Of a DNA stretch of 64,000 nucleotides, positions 26,606 to 34,781 are shown in pieces (position 1 is the first letter of the stretch; each line of letters opens with the position of its first letter). The DNA is taken from positions 62,001-126,000 of the forward strand of contig NZ_LGJH01000162.1 in assembly GCF_001298105.1 (NCBI RefSeq). Reading direction: 5' to 3'. The position numbers and the translations under genes were made by a program. The notes below the pieces were generated by a model that was not told where the DNA came from, did no database searches, and worked only from the letters and a program-made list of their open reading frames with translations. The DNA is from Novosphingobium sp. ST904. Lineage in GTDB: Bacteria > Pseudomonadota > Alphaproteobacteria > Sphingomonadales > Sphingomonadaceae.

Positions 26606-27355
26606 CTACCCCCTGACGTGATGCCCGAGCGGGCCGTGCCCTGCACCGAAACCGGGGGCATTGAGCAGGGCGGCGCGCACATAGTCGCGGGCGCTGACGA
26701 TCGCCGCTTCCAGCCCTGCCCCCTGCCCCATGAAGGTCGCGATGGCGCTGGAAAAGGTGCAGCCGGTGCCGTGCGTATGGCGCGTCTCGATGCGCGATGC
26801 CGTCCACGAAAGCGGCAGTTCGCCGGGCCGCAGCAGCCTGTCCTCCACGATCGGACCTTCGGCATCGCCGCCCTTGGCGATATAGGACACGCCCCGCGCA
26901 GCCATCGCCCTGTCACCGCCCAGCGCCGCCAGTTCGGGCACGTTCGGCGTGGTCAGCGTGGCCAGCGCCATGAGCCGCTCGAACGCCTCGATCGTGGCCG
27001 CATCGGCAAGAACGGAGCCGCTCGTCGAGATCATCACCGGATCGAATACCACCGGCACGTTCAGCGCTTCCAGCCGCTCCGCCACGACATGGGCGATCTC
27101 GGGGCTGCCGAGCATGCCGACCTTCACTGCATCCACGCCGATGTCGCCAAGGCAGGCGTCGATCTGCGCCGCCACCATCTCGGGCGAGAGCGCCACCACG
27201 TCCGTCACCCCGCAGGTATTCTGCGCGGTGATCGCGGTGATCGCGGTCATGGCATAGCCGCCGAGCATCACGATGGTCTTGATATCGGCCTGGATACCGG
27301 CACCGCCGGAACTGTCGGAACCGGCGATGGAGAGAATGCGGGGCGGTGTGATCAT
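26606..27355 (-). CDS. thiD: Hydroxymethylpyrimidine/phosphomethylpyrimidine kinase
   Basis: 249 residues from the ATG at 27355; the open frame extends upstream but as shadow. ThiD phosphorylates HMP to HMP-P and then HMP-PP for thiamine synthesis. IAGSDSSGGAGIQADIKT (residues 9-26) is the substrate-binding motif and THGTGCTFSSAIA the ribokinase-family catalytic motif with the anion hole. NVPELAAL and PVVFDPVMISTSG are also conserved. No TPP riboswitch was seen upstream. The DUF1272 gene lies 85 bases before it on the same strand. Confidence 0.96.
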   Translation of the reverse strand: MITPPRILSIAGSDSSGGAGIQADIKTIVMLGGYAMTAITAITAQNTCGVTDVVALSPEMVAAQIDACLGDIGVDAVKVGMLGSPEIAHVVAERLEALNVPVVFDPVMISTSGSVLADAATIEAFERLMALATLTTPNVPELAALGGDRAMAARGVSYIAKGGDAEGPIVEDRLLRPGELPLSWTASRIETRHTHGTGCTFSSAIATFMGQGAGLEAAIVSARDYVRAALLNAPGFGAGHGPLGHHVRG

Positions 27356-27440
27356 GGCGCTCCCTTGCCGCCTGGCGGGAGCGGTGTCGAGAGAAGAGAA
27401 AGGGCGCAGTCGCGGGGGATGCTCCCCTGCCTTTCCTTTT

Positions 27441-27665
27441 CTACCCCTTGAACCTGCGCTCCTTCGAAGGCGGCGCGGAATCGAAGTGCCGCTTCGCCCG
27501 CGTCGGCCGGTCGAGCAGTTCGCCGCCGCAATTGGGGCAAAGCTCGTCGAGATCGTCCGCGCATTCCGCGCAGTAAGTGCATTCGAAGCTGCAGATGAAC
27601 GCGCCGGGGGCATCGGCCGGAAGGTCGGTGCCGCAGCGTTCGCAGTCAGGGCGCATTTCAAGCAT
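27441..27665 (-). CDS. DUF1272 small zinc-ribbon protein
   Basis: 74 residues. The pattern CERCGTDLP...CSFECTYCAECADDL...CPNCGG gives four CxxC-type pairs, consistent with one or two zinc sites, and matches DUF1272. The C-terminus is basic (RAKRHFD, KERRFKG). The function of the family is unknown. It is in the same direction as thiD and glmM, which flank it. Confidence 0.9.
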   Translation of the reverse strand: MLEMRPDCERCGTDLPADAPGAFICSFECTYCAECADDLDELCPNCGGELLDRPTRAKRHFDSAPPSKERRFKG

Positions 27666-27678
27666 TCAAGATCTCCCG

Positions 27679-27701
27679 CTCATCCCGAGCTTGTCGAAGG
27701 G
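27679..27701. repeat. REP-like short repeat (sphingomonad type)
   Basis: The 23 bases between the DUF1272 and glmM genes (CATCCCGAGCTTGTCGAAGG core) match a short dispersed sequence I know from many sphingomonad genomes, where its translation is seen as HPELVEG in false reading frames. It ends at the glmM stop codon. The match is from memory. Confidence 0.45.
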
Positions 27702-29039
27702 TCAGGCGGCGGCCTTTTCCACCGCGGCGCAGATAGCGGCCACGGCGGCCTCCACTTGCCCGGCATCGTCGCCTTCCGCCATCACGCGAATCAGCGGCTC
27801 GGTGCCCGAGGCGCGGATGACAAGCGCCCGCTGCCGTTGAGCGAGGCTTCGGCATCGGCGATCGCGCTCTTCACGCTGGCGGCTTCCAGCGGCTGCGCCC
27901 GAGAAGCGCACATTGCGCAGAAGCTGCGGCACCGGGTCGAACAGGTGGAGCAGTTCGCTCGCCCGCTTGCCCGACTGGACTAGCGCGGCCAACACCTGGA
28001 GCGCGGCCACGGTGCCATCGCCCGTGGTGGCGTGATCGAGCAGGATCATGTGGCCCGACTGTTCGCCGCCCAGGTTGAAACCACCCGCGCGCATGCGTTC
28101 GAGGACGTGGCGGTCGCCCACCTTGGTGCGTTCGAGGGTCAGCCCCTGCCCTTGCAGATAGCGTTCGAGGCCGAGGTTCGACATGACGGTTGCCACCACG
28201 CCGCCGCCGCGCAGGGCGCCGCGCGCGGCCAGCTGGGTGCCGATCAGCGCCATGATCTGGTCGCCGTCCACGGTCTTGCCCTTCTCGTCCACCACGATCA
28301 GGCGGTCGGCGTCGCCATCGAGCGCGATGCCGATATCGGCGCCCGAAGAGACCACGGTTTCCTGAAGCAGTTCGACATGGGTGGAACCGCACTTGGCGTT
28401 GATGTTGCGGCCATTGGGCGTCACGCCCACGGCGACCACTTCGGCGCCCAGTTCCCAGAACGCCGACGGGGCGACCTGATAGGCCGCGCCGTTTGCGCAA
28501 TCGACCGCGATCTTCAGCCCGTCCAACCGCACGGCCTCCGGCAGCGAGCGCTTGACCGCGTGGATGTAGCGGCCGCGCGCATCGTCGATACGGCGGGCCC
28601 GGCCGATGTCTTCCGATGCGGCGAGCGGGATTTCCTGACCGAGCATGGCCTCGATCGCCAGTTCGTCCTCGTCGGAAAGCTTGAAGCCGTCCGGGCCGAA
28701 CAGCTTGATGCCGTTGTCCTCGTAAGGGTTATGGCTGGCCGAGATCATCACGCCCACATCGGCGCGCAGTTCACGGGTGAGCAGGGCGACCGCCGGGGTC
28801 GGCATCGGCCCCAGCAGGACCACGTCCATGCCCACGCTGGTAAAGCCCGCGACCATCGCGTTTTCCAGCATGTAGCCGGAAAGGCGCGTGTCCTTGCCGA
28901 TCACCACGCGGTGCCGGTGCGTGCCGCGCAGGAACCGGGTGCCGGCCGCCTGGCCGACCTTCATGGCAATGGCGGCGGTCATCGCGCCGTGGTTGGTGCG
29001 ACCGCGGATACCGTCGGTGCCGAAGAACTGTCTGCTCAT
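27702..29039 (-). CDS. glmM: Phosphoglucosamine mutase (local frameshift in this sequence)
   Basis: 445 residues from ATG 29039. GlmM converts glucosamine-6-phosphate to glucosamine-1-phosphate, the step before UDP-GlcNAc for peptidoglycan and LPS. It shows the start SRQFFGTDGIRGRTNHG, the phosphoserine loop MISASHNPYEDNGIK, the metal site DGDADR and the C-terminal RASGTEPLIRVM phosphate loop. Between about 27825 and 27897 the frame is locally wrong: the alternative frame reads QPLEAASVKSAIADAEASLN, as expected. A GC pair is lost at one end and a C at the other, three bases in all, so the frame is restored. Likely sequence errors in an essential gene. Confidence 0.96.
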   Translation of the reverse strand: MSRQFFGTDGIRGRTNHGAMTAAIAMKVGQAAGTRFLRGTHRHRVVIGKDTRLSGYMLENAMVAGFTSVGMDVVLLGPMPTPAVALLTRELRADVGVMISASHNPYEDNGIKLFGPDGFKLSDEDELAIEAMLGQEIPLAASEDIGRARRIDDARGRYIHAVKRSLPEAVRLDGLKIAVDCANGAAYQVAPSAFWELGAEVVAVGVTPNGRNINAKCGSTHVELLQETVVSSGADIGIALDGDADRLIVVDEKGKTVDGDQIMALIGTQLAARGALRGGGVVATVMSNLGLERYLQGQGLTLERTKVGDRHVLERMRAGGFNLGGEQSGHMILLDHATTGDGTVAALQVLAALVQSGKRASELLHLFDPVPQLLRNVRFSGAAAGSRQREERDRRCRSLAQRQRALVIRASGTEPLIRVMAEGDDAGQVEAAVAAICAAVEKAAA

Positions 29040-29205
29040 GACCTGCCCCTTGGAGACTCTTTCGTTAACGCCGAATGACGTGCGCACCCCGGCCTTCGCC
29101 GCTCCCTCAAGCGCGCTCTGTAACCGCAGCGAGGGCAAATTGCCATCGGGCGCGCCGCCGCTTATGAGAAAGCAAGACTTCAGGCCGCATTTTCCCAGGA
29201 GCCCG

Positions 29206-30497
29206 ATGACTTCCCCGAACCCCACGCCACCTCGAACGGGCACCTCCCGCATTCCCGAGATTCGGGTGCCCGGAATGCTGACGCTGGCCGGCCTCGTCGC
29301 CGGACTGGTGCTGGGGCTGGTTCTGGCAGGCGATCCGCGCGCGCGCCGGTGCTCGGGATCGCCGGGCCGATCGGCACGCTCTGGCTGCAGGGCCTGCAGA
29401 TGACGATCCTGCCGCTGGTCGCGGGGCTGCTGTTCAGCGGCATCGTGGAAACCATCGCCGCCGCGCAGGCAGGCGCCCTGGCGCGGCGGGCGCTGGGCAT
29501 GATCGTGGGCTTCCTTGCCTTCAGCGCCGTGCTGGGCGCGGTGGCCATGCCGCTGCTGCTGGACCTGTTCCCGATTCCCTCCGGCGTGCGGTTCGCCCAC
29601 GGCGAGGAACCCGCCAAAGTGCCCGGCATCGCCGATTTCCTGTCCTCCCTTATGCCGGAGAACGTGGTCTCCGCCGCCGCGGCCGACGCCATGCTGCCGG
29701 TGATCGTCTTCGTCACGCTCTTCGCCATCGCCTCCACCAGACTGGCCGAGGAGCCGCGCCGCGCGCTGGCGGTGCTGTTCGAAGGCGTGGCGGGCGCGAT
29801 GATGGTGGTGATCGGCTGGGTGCTCGCGCTGGCGCCGATCGGCGTCTTCGCGCTGGGCTTCGGGCTCGGCGTGAGAAGCGGCGGCGCGGCGCTGGGGGCG
29901 CTGGCGCATTACATCGTGCTGGTGGTGGCGGTGGGCGCCGTGGTGCTACCGGCAGGCTACCTGATCGCGGTCTTCGGCGGACGGCGCCGCCTGCCTGCTT
30001 TCGCCGCTGCCGTGCTGCCCGCGCAAGTCGTGGCGATCTCCACCCAGTCCTCCATGGCAACCCTGCCGGCCATGCTCGCCGCCAGCCGCAAGCTGGGGGT
30101 TTCCGGCACGACGGCGGAGTTCGTCCTGCCCCTTGCCGTAACCCTGTTCCGCGCGACCGGACCGGCGATGAACATGGCCGTGGCGGTCTATGCCGCGAAG
30201 CTGGCGGGCATGGAGCTGACCACCGGGGCGCTGGCGGCAGGCGCGCTTGTCGCTTTCGTCACGACGTTCGGCACCGTCTCGCTGCCGGGCACGATCAGCT
30301 TCGTCTCGACCATCGGGCCGATCGCGGCCGCCATGGGCGTGCCGCTCTGGCCGCTGGGCGTGCTGGTGGCGGTGGAAGTCCTGCCCGACCTGATGCGAAC
30401 CCTCGGCAATGTGACGATGGACGTGGCCATAACCACGGCGGCCGACCGCAATGCCCCGGCGCAGGAGCGCGAAGCGGCCCCGGAAACGCTGCACTGA
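29206..30497 (+). CDS. Dicarboxylate/amino acid:cation symporter, DAACS family (frameshift in this sequence)
   Basis: About 430 residues from ATG 29206 (GGAG site). The first helix reads MLTLAGLVAGLVLGLVLAGD; the frame then breaks between 29336 and 29350 in a run of CG repeats, and LGIAGPIGTLWLQGLQMTIL continues in another frame. The later part has the family serine-rich loop STQSSMATLP, the NMAV segment in the seventh helix and LPGTISFVSTIGP near the end. Members bring in C4-dicarboxylates or glutamate with sodium or protons. It diverges from glmM across 166 bases. The one-base loss is probably an error. Confidence 0.88.
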
Positions 30498-30510
30498 ACG
30501 ACAGAGGCGC

Positions 30511-31119
30511 TCAGGCCTCCAGCTCGATGTCCCAGTAGAGCCAGTCGCGCCAGGTTTCGTGGAGATAGTTAGGCGGGAAGGCCCGGCCGCGTTCGAGGAG
30601 TTGCCAGCTCGTCGGCCGGATCGGCGCCACCAGCGGCGGCATGTTCGCCTGCTTCGGCGTGCGGCCACCCTTCCTGAGATTGCACGGCGCGCAGGCGGTG
30701 AGGATGTTTTCCCAGCTCGTCCGCCCGCCGAGGCGGCGCGGGACCACGTGATCGAACGTAAGGTGCTGGGGAGAGCCGCAATACTGGCAGCTGAAGCGAT
30801 CGCGCAGGAACAGGTTGAAGCGGGTGAAAGCGGGAAATTCGGACGGCTTCACATATTGGCGAAGCGCGATGACCGAGGGGATCTGCATCGACCAGCTGGG
30901 GCTGTGGACCACCCGGTCGTAGCTGGAGATGATGTCCACCCTTTCCAGGACGATCGCCTTGATCGCGGTCTGCCAGGGCCAGAGACTGAGGGGGTAGTAG
31001 GAAAGCGGCGTGTAGTCCGCATTGAGCACCAGGGCAGGACAGTCGGAAAGACTTCGGGAGGGGTCATCCTCCGCGCTGCGGAACCGGGCCGCGCGCTCGA
31101 TCAGCTCCGACTTGAGCAT
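30511..31119 (-). CDS. HNH endonuclease family protein
   Basis: 202 residues with an AGGAGG site before ATG 31119. The HNH module lies in the C-terminal half: CQYCG, LTFDHVVPRRLGG, SWENILTACAPCNLRKG, with two CxxC zinc pairs and the H-N-H residues. The N-terminal part (VLNADYTPLSYYPLSLWPW) is the conserved extension of a chromosomal HNH family found across many bacteria, not tied to prophages or restriction systems. Its biological role is not known. It is divergent from gluQ, with the phased CCACA array in between. Confidence 0.93.
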   Translation of the reverse strand: MLKSELIERAARFRSAEDDPSRSLSDCPALVLNADYTPLSYYPLSLWPWQTAIKAIVLERVDIISSYDRVVHSPSWSMQIPSVIALRQYVKPSEFPAFTRFNLFLRDRFSCQYCGSPQHLTFDHVVPRRLGGRTSWENILTACAPCNLRKGGRTPKQANMPPLVAPIRPTSWQLLERGRAFPPNYLHETWRDWLYWDIELEA

Positions 31120-31471
31120 GGCCTCCTGTCGCAGGCCCTGATTGCGGTTTCATGGCAACGCATGTTTTTCTTTGCAGCATCTACGCGAGTCGCCGTCAAG
31201 CCGGGACCGGGGTGGCCCCATACAACAATCCACAGGTTCACCACAAGAATTCCACAAGCACCCCACAGGCGCTCCACACCCTGAAGACAGGATATACCGA
31301 TTTTATCCACGCCCTTACCCCCACGCCGGGCGCGAGATGACGGCCGCCGGCGCGGGCTTTTCCGCAAGAGCGGGCGCGGCGTACCGGGTTCGGGCCTCCG
31401 AAGGCTTCCCCGGACGGCTTCCTCCATGCCCTCTTTGCGACAAACGGCGGCGCGGCTAGGACGCGGGCGAG
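31120..31471. other. 352-base intergenic region carrying the phased CCACA array
   Basis: No gene is seen. The left 100 bases hold the promoter side of the HNH gene and include a T-rich run (TTTTTCTTTG near 31162). The middle holds the array listed next. The right 150 bases are GC-rich and lead to the gluQ start. Confidence 0.7.
31230..31311 (+). repeat. Helically phased CCACA boxes, DnaA-box-like cluster
   Basis: CCACA occurs at 31230, 31241, 31252, 31263 and 31274, exactly 11 bases apart, and a near-consensus DnaA box TTATCCACG follows at 31303-31311, its CCAC starting at 31307, which is again on the 11-base phase (33 bases on). The first box reads CAATCCACA, seven of nine to the DnaA consensus. 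Between the fifth box and the last lies the AT-rich GATATACCGATTTTAT. The pattern suggests cooperative DnaA (or other protein) binding on one face of the helix; that is inference. Confidence 0.55.
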
Positions 31472-32317
31472 ATGATCCGCACCCGCTTCGCCCCCAGCCC
31501 CAACGGCCCGCTGCACCTCGGCCATGCCTTTGCGGCAGTGACGGCGCACGACCTTGCCCGCACGCGCGGCGGCGAATTCCTGCTGCGGATCGAGGATATC
31601 GACGGCGAACGCAGCCGCCCGCAGTTCGTCGAGGAATTCTTTCGCGACCTCGAATGGCTCGGTCTCGCCTGGGATGGGGAGGCGCGCTTCCAGTCGCACC
31701 GGCTGGCGCGATACACGCAGGCCGGGGAGCGGCTGAAGGCCATGGGCCTGCTCTATCCCTGCCGCTGCACCCGCGCCGAAATCGCCGCTGCCGCCACGCG
31801 GATGGGGCCTGACGGTCCGGTCTATCCCGGAACCTGCCGCCACCGGCAGGCCAAGGCGGAAGGCGCGGCCTGGCGGCTGGACGTGGCCCGCGCGCTGGAG
31901 ATCGCCGGCCCGCTCGAATGGACCGACGAACAGGCCGGCACCCTGCCCGCCACGCCGGAGATATTCGGGGACGTGGTGCTGCTGAGGAAGGATCTTCCCG
32001 CCAGCTACCACCTCGCCGCCACGCTGGACGATGCGGCGGACGGCATCACGCTCGTCACGCGCGGGATGGACCTGTTCCCGGCAAGCCACGTGCACCGGCT
32101 GCTGCAGGCCCTGCTCGGCCTGCCCGTGCCGGTCTGGCATCATCACCCCCTGCTGGTGGAATCCGATGGTCGCAAGCTGGCCAAGCGGCGCGGATCGCCC
32201 TCGCTCGGCGACCGGCGCCGCGCGGGAGGGGATGGCAAGGCCATCGCCGAGGCGCTTCGCCGGCGCCAGTTCCCTGCTGGCATTTCGCTTTCGGCGGGCG
32301 TAGACCATCCGGCATGA
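31472..32317 (+). CDS. gluQ: Glutamyl-Q tRNA(Asp) synthetase
   Basis: 281 residues, the usual length of this truncated GluRS paralogue, which lacks the anticodon-binding domain and puts glutamate on the queuosine of tRNA-Asp. The HIGH motif is HLGHA at residues 15-19 and the KMSKS-like loop is KLAKRRG near residue 240; a C-x-C (CRCTR) with a later CRH zinc site also fits. The start APSPNGPLH is class I typical. Its stop overlaps the next ATG. It is transcribed away from the HNH gene. Confidence 0.95.
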   Translation: MIRTRFAPSPNGPLHLGHAFAAVTAHDLARTRGGEFLLRIEDIDGERSRPQFVEEFFRDLEWLGLAWDGEARFQSHRLARYTQAGERLKAMGLLYPCRCTRAEIAAAATRMGPDGPVYPGTCRHRQAKAEGAAWRLDVARALEIAGPLEWTDEQAGTLPATPEIFGDVVLLRKDLPASYHLAATLDDAADGITLVTRGMDLFPASHVHRLLQALLGLPVPVWHHHPLLVESDGRKLAKRRGSPSLGDRRRAGGDGKAIAEALRRRQFPAGISLSAGVDHPA

Positions 32318-32547
32318 GCACCATTCTCATCCCCATCATCATCCTGCTGATGATCATGGTCGTCGTCACCCTCGTGCGCGGCATCGTCGCCTTCATGCAG
32401 GGCGCCAAGGAAGACCTAAACCGCGATCCCGCCGCAACCGGGCCCTCCGCGAACCAGCTTCTCCAGAACAAGATGATGTTCAACCGCATCAAGTACCAGG
32501 CGGCGGCGGTGCTGGTCTGCGCCATCCTGCTGGCAATGGCCCGCTGA
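32314..32547 (+). CDS. HIG1 domain-containing twin-helix membrane protein
   Basis: 77 residues from the ATG at 32314, which overlaps the gluQ stop (ATGA). Helix one is LIPIIILLMIMVVVTLVRGI and helix two follows QNKMMFNRIKYQAAAVLVCA; the Q-N-(K/R)-M-M-x-x-R pattern is the mark of HIG1_N proteins. In other organisms these small proteins associate with cytochrome oxidase and respiratory supercomplexes. Link to gluQ may be only positional. Confidence 0.85.
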   Translation: MSTILIPIIILLMIMVVVTLVRGIVAFMQGAKEDLNRDPAATGPSANQLLQNKMMFNRIKYQAAAVLVCAILLAMAR

Positions 32548-32616
32548 CCTTTTCGATGAGCATGGCGGCAGCGCCGCCAAAAATTCGCCCCCGGCGGATT
32601 CTCGAAGGACTCTCAC

Positions 32617-33186
32617 TTGGTAAAGCTCAACAAGATCTACACCCGCACGGGTGACGACGGCACCACGGGCCTCGTCGACGGTTCGCGGCTGCCCAAGCAC
32701 GCCGCCCGCATGGAGGCGATCGGCGCGGTGGACGAGGCGAACTGCGCCATCGGCCTGGCCGTCTGCGCGCTGGGCGAAACCCCGCATGCCGCGATCCTCA
32801 CGCGTATCCAGAACGACCTGTTCGACCTTGGCGCCGACCTCGCGACCCCCGGGGACGATTTCGCGCCCGGCGAGATGACCCTGCGAGTCGTGCCCTCGCA
32901 AGTCACCTGGCTCGAAGGAGAGATCGACGCGATCAACGCCCATCTCCAGCCGCTCAGGAGCTTCATCCTGCCCGGCGGCAGCGAAGCCGCCGCCCGCGTC
33001 CACATCGCCCGCGCCTCCGCCCGCAAGGCGGAGCGTGCCGCCGTCGCCATGGCCGCCGAAGTACCTGCCAATCCGGCCGCGCTCGGCTATCTCAACCGGC
33101 TCAGCGACTATCTCTTCGTCCTCGCCCGGGCGGTGAATGCCAATGGGGCCGACGACGTCCTATGGGTGCCGGGCCAGAACCGCTAG
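32617..33186 (+). CDS. Cob(I)yrinic acid a,c-diamide adenosyltransferase, PduO type
   Basis: 189 residues, TTG start with a GAAGGA site 12 bases earlier. The ATP-binding loop TRTGDDGTTGLVDGSR (residues 9-24) and the helical bundle with LYLPxG-like SFILPGGSEAAARVHIARA and later RLSDYLFVLARAVN match PduO-type ATP:cob(I)alamin adenosyltransferases, which make adenosylcobalamin. No cobalamin riboswitch was seen in the 69 bases upstream. The next gene is a 3-hydroxyacyl-CoA dehydrogenase, a pairing common in alphaproteobacteria. Confidence 0.95.
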   Translation: MVKLNKIYTRTGDDGTTGLVDGSRLPKHAARMEAIGAVDEANCAIGLAVCALGETPHAAILTRIQNDLFDLGADLATPGDDFAPGEMTLRVVPSQVTWLEGEIDAINAHLQPLRSFILPGGSEAAARVHIARASARKAERAAVAMAAEVPANPAALGYLNRLSDYLFVLARAVNANGADDVLWVPGQNR

Positions 33187-33225
33187 ACACCTTTTCCGTC
33201 ACCGGATCAGCAGAGGAGTTTGGCA

Positions 33226-34095
33226 GTGCGTAAAGTCGGAATCATCGGCGCGGGCATCATGGGCTCGGGCATCGCCCAGACCGTGGCCGGAAAGGGCATG
33301 GACGTGATCCTGTCCGATATCTCGATCGAAAACGCCGAGAAGGGCAAGGCCGGCATCGCCAGGGGCCTCGCCCGGCTGGTGGCCAAGGAAAAGATCGCCC
33401 AGGCCGACGTCGACGCGCTGCTGCCCCGCATCGCCACGGCGGGCGATTATTCCGCCATGGGCGACTGCGACCTCATCATCGAGGCCGCGACCGAGCGGGA
33501 GGATATTAAGCTGAAGATCTTCGCCGCCGTGGGCGAAGTTCTGGGCGCCGATGCCATCCTCGCCTCCAACACCAGTTCGATCCCGATCACCCGCATGGCC
33601 GCCGCCTCGCCCGACGCCGCGCGGTTCTGCGGGTTGCACTTCTTCAACCCGGTGCCGGTCATGGGCCTGGTGGAAGTGATCCCCGGCCTTGCCACCTCGC
33701 CGGAAACCACCGCGCGCATGAAGGCCTTCGGCGAAGCGCTCGGCAAGACCGTGGTGCTGGCGGGCGACGCGCCGGGCTTCGTGGTCAACCGCATCCTCTG
33801 CCCGCTGCTCAACGAGGCGATCTTCGTGCTGGGCGAAGGGCTGGCCTCGGTCGAGGATATCGACGCGGGCATGCGGCTTGGCGCCAATCACCCGATGGGC
33901 CCACTGACGCTGGCGGATTTCGTGGGCCTCGATACCCTTTACGAGATCATGAAGGTGTTCCTGGCGACCACCGGCGATCCCAAGTACCGCCCTGCCCCGC
34001 TGCTGCAGAAGTATGTCGAGGCCGGCTGGTACGGCCGCAAGACGGGCCGCGGCTTCTACGATTATTCGGGCGAGGTTCCCGTTCCCACGCGCTGA
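33226..34095 (+). CDS. 3-hydroxybutyryl-CoA dehydrogenase family protein
   Basis: 289 residues from GTG 33226, chosen because AGGAG lies seven bases before it; a TTG at 33220 would sit on the ribosome site. The NAD loop is GIIGAGIMGSGIA at residues 5-17, the catalytic histidine lies in CGLHFFNPVPVM near residue 140, and GDAPGFVVNRI and NHPMGPLTLADFVGLD follow in the C-terminal domain. Full-length for the single-domain family. It oxidises 3-hydroxyacyl-CoA, probably 3-hydroxybutyryl-CoA, in butanoate or polyhydroxybutyrate metabolism; chain-length preference is not shown. Confidence 0.94.
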   Translation: MRKVGIIGAGIMGSGIAQTVAGKGMDVILSDISIENAEKGKAGIARGLARLVAKEKIAQADVDALLPRIATAGDYSAMGDCDLIIEAATEREDIKLKIFAAVGEVLGADAILASNTSSIPITRMAAASPDAARFCGLHFFNPVPVMGLVEVIPGLATSPETTARMKAFGEALGKTVVLAGDAPGFVVNRILCPLLNEAIFVLGEGLASVEDIDAGMRLGANHPMGPLTLADFVGLDTLYEIMKVFLATTGDPKYRPAPLLQKYVEAGWYGRKTGRGFYDYSGEVPVPTR

Positions 34096-34160
34096 ACCGG
34101 CGATCCCGGAGCGAAGGGGGCGGCAGCGCTGTCCCCATACTGGCGTCTCATTCCACCTTG

Positions 34161-34198
34161 CTCAGGCGGCGCGGCCGAAATTGTCCACGCCGCCTGAG
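34161..34198 (+). terminator. Hairpin after the hydroxyacyl-CoA dehydrogenase gene
   Basis: CTCAGGCGGCG (34161-34171) and CGCCGCCTGAG (34188-34198) form a perfect 11-bp stem with a 16-base loop. No T-tract follows. It separates the dehydrogenase gene from the small acidic gene and may end transcription or process the mRNA. Confidence 0.55.
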
Positions 34199-34245
34199 GA
34201 ACCGGCCACTCCGCCTGACCGTTACTTCGGCAAAGGAGACCCGAG

Positions 34246-34566
34246 ATGAGCGAACGCCCCGACGACCGCGCCCCCGAAACGGTCAACCCCGAGCAGGAAG
34301 ACGAAGACACCCAGGCCCAGACCTTCGCCGAGGAGGCGCAAGGTCGCGGCTCTGAAAGCTTCGGGCTGGAAGACAGCGAGAAAGTGAAGGGCGGCATCGC
34401 CGACGAGGACGACATCGAGGATCTCGTCGATCACATGAAGCAGATGGATTCGAGCGGCGTGATCGACATGTCCGCCTATCGCGGCGAAGAGACGATGGAT
34501 GATCTCGAAGACCGCTACGGCAAGGAAAACGCCGCCGACGAGGATTTCGCGGACGACGATAGCTGA
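34246..34566 (+). CDS. Small acidic hypothetical protein, 106 residues
   Basis: ATG 34246 with an AAAGGAGACC site. About a third of its residues are Asp or Glu; the middle carries KGGIADEDDIEDLVDHMKQM and the end AADEDFADDDS. There is no signal peptide, membrane helix or cysteine pattern, and it is probably mostly disordered with one amphipathic helix. It resembles conserved small acidic proteins of sphingomonads, but no function is known. It converges on the next minus-strand gene with no gap. Confidence 0.75.
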   Translation: MSERPDDRAPETVNPEQEDEDTQAQTFAEEAQGRGSESFGLEDSEKVKGGIADEDDIEDLVDHMKQMDSSGVIDMSAYRGEETMDDLEDRYGKENAADEDFADDDS

Positions 34567-34758
34567 CTAGCCGGGCCCAGCGTCCCTGGCCCAGGGGTTC
34601 TTGTGCGAGGGCTTCGCGGCGGCTTTGGCCGCAGTGTCGCCCTGCCCCTGATCGTCGGGCGACGGCACCGAGCAATAGGCGGTCAGCAGGACACTGGCCG
34701 ACCAGAACAGCGCCTGCCAGCGGCTCTTGAACACATTCCTGATCTTGGGCCCGAACAT
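34567..34758 (-). CDS. Small hypothetical membrane protein, 63 residues
   Basis: Starts MFGPKIRNVFKSRWQALFWS, then a single hydrophobic helix (ALFWSASVLLTAYCSV, near residues 16-31) and a polar Ala/Lys tail. It overlaps nothing and fills the space between the acidic gene and mutS, reading in the mutS direction. The N-terminal basic, aromatic segment looks conserved rather than random. Function unknown. Confidence 0.55.
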   Translation of the reverse strand: MFGPKIRNVFKSRWQALFWSASVLLTAYCSVPSPDDQGQGDTAAKAAAKPSHKNPWARDAGPG

Positions 34759-34781
34759 GCGCGCAGGCTAGCGCAGGCTGG

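Noticed and set aside
30511..31119. HNH protein as part of a restriction, CRISPR or homing system
   Set aside because: No methylase, Cas gene, direct-repeat array or intron lies near; the sequence fits a chromosomal HNH family.
32548..32616. Cobalamin riboswitch before the adenosyltransferase, or TPP riboswitch before thiD
   Set aside because: The upstream gaps are only 69 and 85 bases and lack the conserved cores.
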